Source: Phoronis australis (Eukaryota; Phoronida; Phoronidae). From it: a stretch of 64,000 nt of DNA. Below the pieces are notes generated by a model that had not been told where the DNA came from, did not search any database, and was given only the letters and a program-made list of their open reading frames with translations. Below, piece by piece: positions 17,756 through 31,065 of the stretch. The stretch is taken from assembly GCA_002633005.1 (NCBI GenBank), contig NMRA01000135.1, positions 803,681 to 867,680 of the forward strand. The letters are read 5' to 3'. Both the position numbers and the translations under genes were made by a program. Each line of letters opens with the position of its first letter. Position 1 is the first letter of the stretch.

Positions 17756-18880
17756 GCTACCATCGTTTAGTACCTAACCCACAGTCGCAGCCACTTTAAG
17801 CTGGTCTGTGTACGTTATGCTCTCTTGGCGTCAGTGTATCCATGATTTTGATCCGGGGACGGGTATTTTTATGAATTTCATTTCATTAAAGTCCCTATCA
17901 AGAGGATGAACTAGTGGCAAAATCACTCTTTAGATGGCGCATAAAAGTCACGTGGGGAACTCCATTTTACCGCGGGGCTACGAAATAATGAAAAGTAGCA
18001 TCAGTCAACTGGAAAATCCAATTCATTAGTGGTCAGTTTTGCAGTTCACTTTGTTACTCTGGATAATACTTTGAATGTTATGATCTTTGGTGTCTCAGGT
18101 TCCGGCCCTGTGTTAGAAGCTTTTTCTCCGGCTTTTTAGCATAGTATCCATCCAAGTGTTCTTCACGTAGGAAACCGGTTATAGACATAACTTTCTATTC
18201 ACTCCCGTCTAGTCTTTGCGTGATCAGCATTTGTGTTTAAATACATAAAATAAAGCGGCGAATACAAATAAGTTAAAACCTACGTCTAGTGTGCATTGTA
18301 AGCATTGCTAGCAATTTTACATTAAAGGAATCCTACGTTGGTTCCCTCATCGGTCGATATTAGGCAATTCGATTGGAATGCGTACCTCAAAATCCAGTGC
18401 CGGCATGATCAAGACACCATGTTGTGTAGTTAACTCCATCACCTCATGCAGGCTGCTGATGCTAGTTATCGTTCTCTAGATAATCAGACCCATCATAAAC
18501 ACACTGGCGACGACAATTGTGTTAAGTTTTTAAATAGCATATTTGTATAGTCCTGCCTGGAAAATTACGCCGGCGGCGTGGTTAGGTTTTTGAATTTTTG
18601 AAAGTCGGACATGAAACGTGACTTACTACCTGAAACGTTTTTGGATAATGTTGCCATCTGATGTTCCACATTAATTCTACTAGTTGTGCAACATAATTGG
18701 ACCAGCAGGCAGTTGGATTTTAAGGTAAGGCAAGTATCATCATACAAGTCTTGACAGTAATTCTGAGCATGAACCGAGTAACCGTTGCCAGAACCTCCGT
18801 TCGGGCTTCAAACATGATTCTCGATTCCTCTCCATAAGAAGTACGCTCTATATAAAAGAAATAAGTGTAACATTGTAAGG
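17756..18880. other. Intergenic, 3' side of the ureF-like gene
   Basis: I see no gene, RNA or repeat family member in this 1.1 kb. The ureF-like 3' UTR probably extends into its right end. Confidence 0.4.
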
Positions 18881-21800
18881 CTATGACAAGAGCAGTTGCA
18901 GTAAAACGGAATTCTTGTCACGGACATTTGTTCGGACCAGTTCTGGTTTGGGTGATGCAAGCAGTTCGGGCTGCAGGTGAGTTGTGATCTCCACGCCGTC
19001 TATTGGACGAGTCATGTTGCGTGCCACTATCTGAGGAATGTCTTCCTGGACTTTGAGTTGAAGTTGCTGGGCCTGAAAAATATCAAACAAGTTTTCTATT
19101 GCATTTGAAAAATGAATTAGCTAAACTTAAGCCAGTCAGTCGTACTGTCACGATTTATAGCTATCGATGCTCTAAAGTAAACCATGGGCGGATTTCGGGC
19201 ACTGGCGGGGCTCCGGCAGCCATCGGGCGCAGCAATTCGTGATGATCGATGAACCGTAACGATGAACGCGTGCAACGGTATCACCACACCTAGTCCACCG
19301 TAGTGTAGTGAAGTTGTACCGATCACTCGTGACGTCAACCTCTCCTCGACCACTTAGGTACAGTCCGTAGATCCGTAGCCGGCACCGCCGTCATGATGAG
19401 TCCAATAGGATGTTCCAAGTCTTCCCCAGAGCAGCCATGGTCGAAACCACTACGGTTTACAGGGACGGATCCAGAATTTTGAGTTAGAGGCAGGCCATCA
19501 GCCAGGATTTTGGCAGTCAGACATTCGCACCTCAGAACTGCCAAATGGAATCTGGAAGAATTAATTTTAGGGGGACATGGCCCCCTTGCCCTCCCCCTTA
19601 AATCCATCGCTGGTTTAGAGCCGTGACGTGAATCGCGGGACGATCCCGTACTGGCTTGGCACCCTCGGACACCGGGACAGTGATTTTCGGGCAGAAATTA
19701 GGCACTGCCGAGGCTTTTTCTAGGTAGATCCGTCAGTCGTTTGGATAGACATTTTTAAAACTATATCATTAGTATTCGGGCAATCTGAACGAGAGATTGT
19801 ATATAAACCGGATCTAACATTTACCTCAGCTGTGTTCAGGGAACCGACTTTCATGGCTGTGGCCAAGACAGAGCGGATGATACCTAGCATGAACATCTCC
19901 AGTGTGTTGGTCAGACTGATACTGAGACAGGAACAGATGTAGCCAAATATTGGCGCGTGGTGACCGCGGATGGCTTTACAGGTAATGAGGTTTTGGAGCT
20001 GTTGGAAGCGATCTGAGCGAAATGTTCGTCGTGCGCAGTAAATGAGTGATGTGCCCTGTAAGATGGAGAATAATAACACGTTATTTTGGTCCTGAGAATT
20101 GAATAAACGAGATGCAATTGCTGCGGTTGGATAGAAAGCGCTGAACCGTCAGCGACAGTACTATTGACCGGGATACTTGCCAATTCATGCAAGATAGGGG
20201 CTTCTTTGTACATTTTATTATGGAAACGCTAAGAAATCATCCACGACATCAGATGTTTATATGTCAACATTATGTTTTTGTGTCATTCTCTCGCCATTTT
20301 CTTGGTGACGATTTCGTGATTGATTCGCCAAACGCCAACGATTATAGATTTTTACGGGTGGTGATGTATACAAATTATGACCAAAGACTAATAGTACTCA
20401 GCATCGCAACGAATAATACAAAAGTGTAACCAAGGTTTCGAAGGTCGGAGAAAAAGTAGCGTAATTACAGTGCCTAAGATCAGGAGCTGGGATCTAAACT
20501 TTGATTGTTGCTTAACGTCATGAGCATTGTTCATCAATAACAACGTGACGCGTGATCATGCGACGTCATTGTTGCTATACGGCGTATAACTTTTATGCAA
20601 CTGGGCCCAGGATTACACGGCAGTTAACCACCACAGCCATTATGTGCTCGACCATAGAATAATAGACATTCATCTTGAGTTTGCAAAGTAGAACAGAAAA
20701 TGCCAAAACTATTTTCGAGTTCGATCTCGGGTAAAGAGACTCCAATTCCAGAACTGAATAACGTGCCGAAATCTGTCCACGTCAGAAAATCATTAAAAAA
20801 AATATCTTCGTTAGGACCCCCAGAACATTCCTTTAGTCATACCGTCAACACCGAGAGGAGTCTACAATCAAATGCATATTTTTCTTTTTTGAAGTCTGTT
20901 CAATTAAAATTAACCTCTTACCTGTTTTATACTGGCCTTGCACGCCTTTGTATTATTAGCTAAGTGTATCTCTTGAGCCTCGTCCAACTTAAGAAGATCC
21001 ACAGGTGTCGCGGAGTGTCCTTCTCGTACGAAAGGAAGGTTGTATGAACCTAAAATAGCAATTATCGTAATGTCCAATGCCGTCTTCCAAATAAAGCGCT
21101 CTTTGGAAGGCTAAAAAAATCTATGTGTTCAAAGTGAGACGAAAACATCTCTTGAAGACATGGGATTAGTGGGGGACCCAGCGTGCTTGATTTTACTTTT
21201 TGTAAAAGTACACACCTTGCATGTTTATCTTGGAAATGCGTTTTTATTGTTCCCTTGACGTATGCTTGGTATCAGGGGAACAATAGAAAGTGACGTCAAC
21301 GGTTCAGAAAAAGTGAGTAGCTTGGGTCTGTTATCACATTTATTGAGGAAACATAATCATTCTACTCGCTAATGCATACAGTCTGTGCAGATCACTCGTG
21401 TTTTCCCAATGGAAATCGAGTGAAGGTGACTGCATGTAAGATGGATGCCTTTTACGTGACCGTCTATGTTACTCTTTGCTGCTGTCGATAGCAGGGGCGG
21501 ATGCAGGATTTTGAGTTAGGGGGGGCCATGACATGGAAATAACCAGAATTTCGGCAGATGCGCGCCCAGTCAAAAATGTGGGGACGGGTTGCGGACCTGT
21601 TGACTAAAAAAACCGTAAACGGGGTTTGTTCAGTTTGTTCAGGGCCCATGCATTGTTTATTCACCCCCAACGAGCCCGTGCTTGCGCGCACCCGAACTCA
21701 CAAATGGTGTCTGGTAGAATTTTACGAGGGGCATGGCCCCCTTGCCCCCCTCCTAAATCCGCCACTGACCGGGGCAGAGTATTAGCCAGGATTTTGCCCG

Positions 21801-24800
21801 TCAGACGTTCGCACCCCCGTACTGCCAAATGGAATCTGGGAGAATTTTAGGGGGGTCATGGCCCCCTTGGCCCCCCTCTAAATCCGCTACTGGATAGTAC
21901 ATACACGACATGAGAATATTAAGTAACACCGTCTCTACGAGATGACTAGTTTTATTAATGACATCAAAAACCGTTGCTTTCAATTTTAATTGAGACACTG
22001 AAACGATGTAAATACAGCAAGCGCGATCGTGGAGTACAATCAAGGGACAAGTTTTATTAAAGGTCGTACTCAAAAGTTCTCACGCCTGTAATTAAAGAAT
22101 CTTTTTCAAAAGTATTTCTAGAGAATTGCTGGATTTAGATTTTACTGTACAGTTCACGCCAGCCGTCCATTTGCCTTCGGCAATCACCTTATGGACTCAA
22201 AATGAAAAAAATATAAGCAGTAGGTAATATATGACTTAAATACAATGTTCATGTCTACATAGGCGAATTCCGTTAATTGAGATACCGTACAAATGTTAAG
22301 GTAGCGACTCTGCCGGACTAACTCATACCTGCGGACAGGTGCGCCATGTCGCCTGACTAAATCAACGCGGAGGTGAATATAGTCAGGTGACCTTTATTGG
22401 CTGAAATTTTTGAAATTGCATGAAATAAGATATATATGTTAATACATGTTAGTGATGACTTTCAAGAGAAAGAAACCGCGAATGTCATTCGCGATAAAAA
22501 CTAAAAGTACACGGCTGGTCTATTGTTTGAGACAGTCTCGGAGTTTATGTGCTACTGAGTTAAAAACAAAAAATGCAAATGCCTAAATAAAAATACTTCC
22601 TCCTCTTGTTTCTTTTACAAGTATAGCCGTATGTTCGAATTCCGACAAACTAAAAACTGCTATCTTCAGAAGTCATGATCATCTTAGAAAATCTGACAAA
22701 TTAGTTAGACAGAATAGAAAACATTGGTGCGGACATGACTTTATTCCTTTGTTCACCCAATCCCAAGTTCAACTAAGGGTCCTTGCTCCGGACAGCTGAC
22801 CACAGCCTCAAGTATACAAATGACTGAATCCCGATATCAACCAACAACAGCGGCATTGTACCAAAAAGTAAACATGTTAGACCTCGCTGACCTCTGACCT
22901 ACTCCCGCGTAACTTCGGAGTTGTTTATCTCTTGTCTTACAGTGCGCGCCTGTGGTCTTACCTGCGTTTTCTAAAGAACATTTCAGCAACTCTTCATACT
23001 TTTCTGAAAATAACAAAGCACACGGGTCAAGCGTTTTTGAGGCTAGTTATCAACTGTAAATTAAATTGGTTTGCGGTGCTTTGTCGTAATGCGTCACGAT
23101 TAATATTGAAATGCTATCTAGAATTTGTAGAGTTCATTACTTCGGTTTTGATAAAGGGCTAGACGACTAAGTATTTTCTTTGAATGCTCTTTTTTACGAA
23201 GAATTCCCCACTAATTCGTCTAATTTTGTACAGTACATAAGGAAATGTGTTTGATTTCGACATCGCAGTAAAATTAAATATCATGAATTTGAAAAGTGTT
23301 TACCTTTGTTATGAATGTGGCCTTGACGAAGAAAACCTTCTAACTCTGTAGGGGGCTTTAAGTAGTCTGAATTGGGAAAAGCTAGAAATAAAAAGTCAGA
23401 AATGAAAAATACAACGGGTAAATTAAGTTGTAAACTTATTTAAGTCAATTACCATTATTCAATAATGCTGCAATGAGTTCTTCGTGCCCGCCATGGAAAA
23501 CAACTGTCTCGTTGTACGTGATATTATACGAGATCTTTCCGACAAGCTTGTGCAGTTAGCCAAATACTAAGGTGTAAAACTTAACAGAAGATAAATTTTA
23601 AGAAATTAAAATTTGGGTAACATAACTATATTTTTATTAAACTCTAACAACAAAAATGAACCCATAACTAAGCAAAGGTATTGATATAAACATTCAAGAT
23701 AAAATCTCCAAAGCTCTGTCACCGTTTGCTAAATTATACCTTTGTTTTCGTATTACACGGCAATGCGGATAGTTTTGATATTTGACAGCCCCAAAGCGGA
23801 ACCCTTTAAAAACAATTAACAAAGTCTTCAGAACAGTACATGGTACACTATCTTCAGGGTTAAATTCAACTCCCCATCTCTGAAATACCATATTCCGACG
23901 TTAGTCAAATTCGAACATTTTTTCTAGGATTTCACATGTTAAGTTACTCGTATAAAGAAATTTTTATTTTATTAAATTACTCGTAGAAATTTTCAACAGG
24001 TTAAGTGACACGCACAGAGTAATGGAGGTTAACTTCTACTGACTTGAAAATTTAACCAAGTGAAATTACAGAACTTTTGTCATTCTGTTGATTTTTCCTT
24101 CATTTTCTCTGGTTTCAGTTGTATTTTCAAATTTTCAATTACACTGAGCCTTATTGAAGCCGACTGCTGTTCATTTAATGCGATGTAATAGGTTTTTCAT
24201 TGCTTTCCTATATGGAGTTCATTAATGTCCGTATAAGTAGTATGACCGAGCTGTGAACTGGTGATACGAGTATTTTTTATCGGAACAAAAACTGAGGTCG
24301 GGTTCATTGACCGAATGGCATGAAGGAGGCGTGGCCTCGCGAGGATTGAACGAGCGCCTGACAAACTGTTTTAGACAGACTATTATAATAGAGGCCGGAA
24401 TTAATTGTTAACACTAAGTGCTAAAGTTGGATCAAAATAGCATTTCGCAGTTGGTTAGCGTCAATGATGAATTCGTAACCGAAGCGCTTTGGTGTTTAAA
24501 AAACATTACCAAGCTCATCTTATCTTGAATTATTACCGTGGAATGAACAAGCAACTCAAGTCACAGGCAATCTCTTAATATGCGCCATTTTCGCGAAATG
24601 CAGTTCTAGGGTTGGCCAACCGCATTGTACTATGACAAATAGTTTCGTGTGCCGCGAATTTCTTGCCACGTATGCGTATAATAACCGATCAGAAATCTGT
24701 ACAGTTCGGTAGAGTTTTAAACGGGCTTTCATGAGATATTTTTCATTTTTCGATAGCCGTCATTATCGTCGTCGTCGTCCTCCCCATCGTCCTGTTTTCG

Positions 24801-26655
24801 CGTAATTTCGCCAACTGTCGCTCCTCCGAGCGCTCTCGCACTGTTGCCAGTTTACCGGGTGCGTGAACAAGACAGCAGGGTATTTCTTACTGATTTGTTC
24901 GCTAGTAACATGAATGTTATAGTGTTGTTCATAATCTCCGCCTTCATCGTTATGATTGTCGTCGTCGTCCTCCCCATCGTCCTGTTTTCACGTAATTTCG
25001 CCAAGTGTCGCTCCTCCAAGCGCTCTCGCACTGTTGCCAGTTTACCGGGTGCTGAACAAGACTGCAGGCTATTTCTTACTGATTTGTTCGCTAGTCACAT
25101 GAATGTTGTCGTGTTGTTCATAATCTCCGTCTTCATTGTCATGATTGTCGTCGTCGTCCTCCCCATCGTCCTGTTTTCGCGTATTTTCGCCAAGTGTCGC
25201 TCTCGTTTTTTGAGTCGCAAATTAGAGTCCAATGTTCTTGTTGGAAACCGAACAGTATACAGTAGAATTCTGTCATGACCTAATGACTATTGTGAGATAG
25301 ATTTTATTCGAGTGAAAAACCTAATTAGATTGTCGTTTTTAAGCCAGCTAGACAGGGCAAAATGCAGCTTTAATTATAGTTTACAGACCATGTCAAATAC
25401 TTTGTGGTCTTATGGATATACAGCACCAAATTGCCTTCATTAATTTTCTATATTCAGCTGTCACAGTGATACGACACCCCATCATACTTCAACTGCCGGA
25501 ACTCGACCAGTTATGGCTTTATTTTCCGCCGGTACGATCAAATTTCACACACTTTTTAATTTTCGTCTGAGCTCCATGTACTGCTTGAAATTGAAAGGTG
25601 TCCGTCGCATAATACCTAAGGTGAGACAGGTGTCGTTTTGTCGATATACGGTATTATTTTAATTTGAATGTAATTTGCTTAGTCTCATGTCTTCTCCGTA
25701 GCGGAGTCTTAATACAATTCTTCTATCTCGATGATAATAAGATCTCTTACAGTATCAAAGTCGAGGTCTTCGCTTCTGTTGAAATCTTATAAATACCATT
25801 TTTCCAACCCTATCGGCAATAGCGTCCTTCAGGATCGATAATGTGCTCTGTGTTTCAACCTCTGTAAAGATCTTGAGTCGATTGCAGCGGTTATAATAAT
25901 TTTACTGCAAAAACGGGACTATACTAAAGAGAACATTTTTTTACTCAATTTCGGTGCTCGCGTGAATTAACTTGCTAGAAGCTCGTGATGTTGTCAAAAT
26001 CTACTTTCGGTGAGGTACATATTTGATGTAACAAAATTTGAATCAATTAGAATCCTCGTACACGTTTTGTGACGTAGACTAGGATACTTCACTGTAACCT
26101 GTTTATAACGTAGTTCTGTTTAGTGCACAATGCTTTCTCAAAATTTTCTTGAATAACTTAGTGTCATAAAATATAACAGGGCACTGGTTGTCAAGGCTCT
26201 TAGTCGAAAGTAATCAATTTTTTTAACATTATGAGCCTGAAAATCTTTTAAAATTTACATGACATTGCATTGTAAAAGTTTCCACGAGCTTACTCCCAAG
26301 ATAAATTAATAACAAACTAAAGTAGTACCAGTGTTCCTAATGTGTTAGAATTTACCTACGCTCCAAAACATCAACTTTCCCCGAGTTCGTGAATAGAAAT
26401 ACATTCCACTGACCCATGAGCATGAAGACGGAAATGCTCCTTGAAATTCGCGATTAAAAATTACTCGGAAATGAGTGGACAGAAGAATTATGTAATTAAT
26501 TTGTTACATCGATTCCGCAAATAAAATAAATTTGCCACTGATATTGATAAGTTAAAAATCCACCTACCATTGTCACTGAGATCAAAGATCGTGAACATTT
26601 TATCTTCCAATTTCGACTCACTAATTCTCGGTTGTTTGCTGTAAAATGAAAGCAT
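18881..26655 (-). CDS. ureF: Urease accessory protein UreF-like, six exons
   Basis: UreF is a cytosolic helical protein that joins UreD and UreG on urease and helps deliver nickel to the active site. Exons in transcript order are 26655-26568, 23503-23453 (51 bp), 23381-23304, 21049-20922, 20055-19825 and 19072-18881. Phases agree and give about 255 aa, close to plant UreF. Strongest matches are in exon 5: GTSLIYCARR (usual GSALLRVA) and GHHAPIFGYICSCL (usual GHHAPVFG), then IIRSVLATAMKVGSLNTAEA (usual R..LSAA.RLGLVGP.EA). Exons 3-4 carry TELEGFLRQ and LPFV. The N-terminal signature (usual LPTGGFAHS.GLEAA) is strongly diverged: exon 1 has FDLSDN and exon 2 VFHGGHEELIAALL. The acceptor of exon 2 (GAGACAG) is weak, so the first two exons are less certain. 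An in-frame ATG at 26598 is an alternative start. Other animal urease genes are not in this window. Confidence 0.82.
19460..19612. mobile_element. hAT5-like MITE, copy B (short form)
   Basis: Reads CAGGGACGGATCCAGAATTT at one end and TTAAATCCATCGCTG at the other, with the internal TTAGGGGGACATGGCCC of the family. GTTTA is duplicated exactly at 19455-19459 and 19613-19617. At 153 bp it is the short form. It sits in an intron of the ureF-like gene. Confidence 0.85.
21492..21892. mobile_element. hAT5-like MITE, copy C (composite)
   Basis: Starts CAGGGGCGGATGCAGGATTT and ends CTAAATCCGCTACTG, flanked on both sides by GATAG (21487-21491 and 21893-21897). Internally a second end-like segment (AAATCCGCCACTGACCGGGG) is followed by TTAGCCAGGATTTTGCCC. 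So this 401-bp copy looks like two units fused or one nested in the other. Lies in a ureF-like intron. Confidence 0.85.
24750..25278 (+). repeat. 189/190-bp tandem repeat encoding a 63-residue membrane-segment unit
   Basis: About 2.4 units repeat at a spacing of 190 then 189 bp (GTCGTCGTCC recurs at 24771, 24961 and 25150). On the plus strand units 2 and 3 share one open frame of about 144 codons ending at 25278. Each unit encodes a hydrophobic stretch (VLFIISAFIVMIVVVVLPIV) followed by a basic segment (FAKCRSSKRSRT). Unit 1 has one extra base (GCGTGAAC against GCTGAAC), which creates a stop in the equivalent frame. A pyrimidine-rich TTTTTCGATAG precedes unit 1 and could be a splice acceptor. 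I recognise no family. It lies in intron 1 of the ureF-like gene on the opposite strand, and could be a gene fragment or simply a repeat. Confidence 0.5.
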
Positions 26656-26684
26656 AATCAAGTCCGTCGCTTCTGCAGTGGTCG

Positions 26685-26692
26685 CTTATATA
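26685..26692 (-). promoter_or_regulatory. Candidate TATA box of the ureF-like gene
   Basis: TATATAAG on the minus strand, about 30 bp upstream of the proposed start codon at 26655. This would give a very short leader, or would favour the downstream ATG at 26598. Position and sequence fit; nothing else supports it. Confidence 0.35.
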
Positions 26693-29600
26693 CACACGCA
26701 TTTACGTGCTTGATTTACGCGCTTTCTCGGCTCCCTGTTTATGGCAGGGGTGAACGATGGGTGATTGCCTTCAAGGTCTCGGTTACAGCTGGTCAACGGT
26801 TGACCCTTCTTGACCAAATGACCCACTGGGTCAGTTTATAGTTCCTTTGATTATCACTAGGTGGTGTCAGGGACGAAACAGTTCTTTGTTTGTTTATTAA
26901 TCACTCACCAGGTGGTCACGTCCGTCTAGTCGTAGAACTGGGTCACCTGGAACTGCCGTAATTCCGTCAAAGAAAGGTTAAAGCAGCCTCATTGTGGGCC
27001 ACAGTACATTATAATATGTTACAATTAAGCAATAGAAATACTTGTATATGATGGTAGTTACTATCTCATAATTATCATTACATTTGACATAAGATCGGAA
27101 GACTGAAACATGAATCAAGAGTAAGTACTTCAATAAATAAATGAAATAATTAGCCTAAATCTAACACCTTCGTAAAAACAAAATTGTCAAAAGCAAAAAT
27201 GATCGCTTGACATTAGTTGATTTGGATGTCCGGCGATATTTCAAGATGCTAGGATAATCCCGAAATGTCAAGATTTTTCGTATGGCTACAGATGCAGACA
27301 CTTACAAACTTGGATAAACCTGCCACAATTATTAAACAGTTAAATTCAAGTTTTGTTACATTTGATTACCGTTTTTTGATTTACTTTTCTCGGAGTTTAA
27401 TGGGGCATTCTTGCGCCTAGTGGCTAATTGTTTATTGATTGAGAGAAGGAAGTTCGCGCGATTTCGAAAGAACGTGAATGGAGCATCACCTGTCGAGATG
27501 TTGTCGAAATTTAGCCAGAATTTAAAAGGATTCTAGTCGAAAAGGAGTAGACATGTAGTCTCAGTTTTGTTCACCGAAACTTCGTCTAATTTCGTCGATG
27601 TCCAGCTTATTTTGAAAGCTACTATTACTTCTTAGTGTACTTAATTTATTGAATTTGAGCCAACGAACGAAGTTTGTAAATGTATGGTATCATTGGGTAA
27701 ATTCTTGATAAGTAGCGTACATCTACTGTAAAAAGGCAATAGTCGTATATAACGCGACCGTATTTTGAGAACCAGTTTGATGCCCGTTATTCAGTAAAGA
27801 AAATTAGTTCTCAAAATTCGACCATTACCCTGTAAAACAATACTCAAAATGTCGGAGTTGGAAAAACGAAGACTCACAAATAATGGCCGATTTACGAACT
27901 TATGCACCTCAAGATTGTGAGATTTTGACAGCAGAAAACAATTTATTGTTGCGGAATTTTTTCGGACATTTTGAGACAAATTCAAGTGCCAGAGCAAACT
28001 TCCTAATTTCTATTTTTAGATAGTAAAACGGTCTTTCCGAAACATTACCGGTGAACTATTTTAAACCATCTCTTTTGTTACTCACTGGGTAGGAAAAAAC
28101 AAAAAATATACAATGCTAGGAAATTCCCCAGGTACTGATTACGGAATTAAGTATTTTGTAATTTTATCAATTTCTTGGAGCCAGGAGCAGGAAACGGAAG
28201 GTACAAGGCAGGTACTTTTAAGTTTAGATTAGTTGTTGAACAAACTGTCTTATTTCAATAGAATGGTTTTGCAGTGTTTGACATTTATTATTCGTCAAAT
28301 TGAATCATCACAAAGTTTCGATCTAATGCATTTGCATTTAACCTTTAATTTCTCGGTGGAATAAATAAATTACCTCGGTGGTAAAAAAGCTTCTTTTGCC
28401 TTATTTTGTGAATGAGGAACACTGATGGCGGGTCGGGATTTAGAATTGTCTCGAGAGGACAGTGCCCACTGTAATTTTCAGAGGATATGAGAATTGCTTT
28501 GCCGTCATCGTTTTTTATTGTTTTTTTTTCGCTCGGAATGGAACCCATTGGAAGTAAGTTCGTCTGCGCTGGTATATTTTTGACTTAGTGGAAAATTTCC
28601 ATTATTCACTGAACTCAACCATCTGTGGTTTTAACTAAATATTTTTTGACGTCAAGATCCATTTCTCAAACATGAATCAGTGAGAAAAGGTCTAATTTTG
28701 CTAGACCGCAGATTAGGGAACAGTTTCCTTACATACAAAAATATTCATAGAAATTCAAATATCTTTGCTGGTGATGCAGTACTTTACGACCTTGAAAATC
28801 GGAGCACACTCGTGTTACAGGTCAATTCTAAAGGTCGTCACCCCAGATGGCCGGCAGTTCTCGCTTTAAGTGTAAAATCTTTGAGCAGCTGTAGCACTTT
28901 CTGGCAATGAACGGCAAACAAAGAATCAGGCAATTTGATAGACATCCGTTTAGTGAACGGGGTTATGATTGATTGTGGTGGCGGTGGTGGTGGTTGTCAA
29001 ACAATTAGTTGTATTAAAAATGCTTCACATTGATAGAGCTCTATCCCGCATTCAAGTATTTGTGACTTTAAACAATGCGGTCATCGTTTATGGCAGCATA
29101 TACCCATGTAAATTTCATAGTTCAGCGACGGAACAGTCAGTTATTTAAAAATGAATGTCGAGGAGTATATGAAAATAGGTCTACTCATCAAAGAAGCGTA
29201 TTCCATGTTCTTTTCGTATTGTCGAAACTACTGTTACCTACGTTATCGATTTTATATATGTACAAAATTTGTGACTTACTTAAAAAGACTAAATACTAAA
29301 TAATACTACATCGATGGTAATTTGTACTTTTTCAGAGGGTTTTATATTGTTTTCTAAATAATCTCATTTAAAAAACTTTTAGTTCAGCGGTCATATTTGC
29401 TTTTGAACCTAGAGATAATAATAGACGTGCGATGTGATATTTGTACTGATAAGAATAATTGTTGTTTGATTATATCAGTCCTGGGTAGAGTTCAGTAACG
29501 TTAGGACGTCGCTAAAATCAAGACTTCGCGAGATTACTTGAGATATTGTCGTGTGTATTTCAAATGCGAATACCTCATCTTGGCTAGATTATTCTAGTCG

Positions 29601-31065
29601 CGAGACAGCTACTGAACTTTACCCTGTTATCGCTGTTGCCATGATGGAAACGACGAGAACAGGCCTAATATTATCAAATTGTGGAAAGACAAAAATAGCT
29701 GATTTTAACACAGGAATAAATACTGCTTTTATTGCACTTCAAATTGGCAGCACCAGTAATACATAGAAGTTCAACACATGAACGGGCACGACATTTACTA
29801 GCTGAAATGTCATTTGTCATGGAAACTTTCGCGATCACGAAACACAGCGATCAGAGGTTTTATTTGTCATGGCGTTTACATTAAATCGGAAGATGTCTGA
29901 GACCCATCGAAGATAGCCCCGCACTGGATCCGACTGTTGTGTCCTCTTACACAGTTGGTGTAATTCGACTTGGTTCAGTAAATTGTATACATAGACATTT
30001 GCAAAATACATCAATAAAACTGGCAAATAAATACGTAAATAAACAAATAAATAAAAATTAATAATCACAGTCACGTTGAGCAATAAAGAATTATGAAACT
30101 AAACCTCACTTAATTTTAAATACTAGTCTACCATGCATCCTGTATTTAAGACTTAGTCTACCAGCCATTTTGCATTTAAAAGAATACCTTTATTTCACAA
30201 GAAAGTGAAAGCATCATTTTGTTTGGATAAAACTCTATCCCGGCTCACTGGTTACAAAATAGATTCGACGGTTCGAGCCGTGCGGCCTCCCCCCACAGTT
30301 GTCCTGTAACTCGCTCGAAGCGTTAGTGACATTGGCAAATTTATTTTGTACAGAATTTTCGAATCTTTTAAGGAATGACGAGCGTGCATAAAGCATTATT
30401 TTGTTTCAAAGATTTGAGTGTTAACTCGTCGTTATATTTAGTAAAATGTCAAAATCCGGGTTCAGTATCCCTTTAAAAATTAATAATAAATAACATGTTT
30501 GACCTTGTGCTGTGGACCATTTTATATCTCCTTTTCATTTGGCAAGCTAATTATGACGAATTATGCAAAAGTTTCACTGATAATTAAGTTCTACATTCTC
30601 CTCAACTAGTCACGAATGAGAGGAACCGTAAATGGTCCATTTGCTCCTGAATGGAGCTACAGCAACGGAGCCTAAGGTGATACAGGTTTGAAAGAAAATA
30701 CTGGTTCCTGACTTAACTGCTAACATTCTTCACACGCGGTAGCACTTTTCTCGATCAAAGAGTAGGCTACATATATGACCGAGCAGAGAGTTCTAAAATA
30801 CAACACATCCTAAAAGGCTGTTTTTAAAACTAACATGTTTTATGTAAGATGGTTTGTTTCCCCTCGCCCTCGTTCACTCCCCTGAGACGGGAAGGTAGGT
30901 CAGAAAATATATTTTTCTACCTCCCTGTGTTGTGCAGCACTGATTTCCTTTATACAAATGAATTATTTTTTCATTTTTGGACTATAGATAAATTTTTTGA
31001 ATCGCACACATTTTTACGGTTCGGAGGGGAAATAAACTGAATCTTAATCTTAAGTCTAACCCTAA
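26693..31065. other. Intergenic between the ureF-like gene and the NR2E receptor
   Basis: About 4.4 kb of AT-rich DNA. Open frames of up to 82 codons exist on both strands, but none resembles a protein domain or has flanking splice signals that make a gene. A short GGTGGCGGTGGTGGTGGT run occurs at about 28978. Confidence 0.5.

Noticed and set aside
24750-25200. Possible CRISPR-like or satellite array
   Set aside because: Only about 2.4 units of 189 bp with no spacers; this is a eukaryotic tandem duplication.
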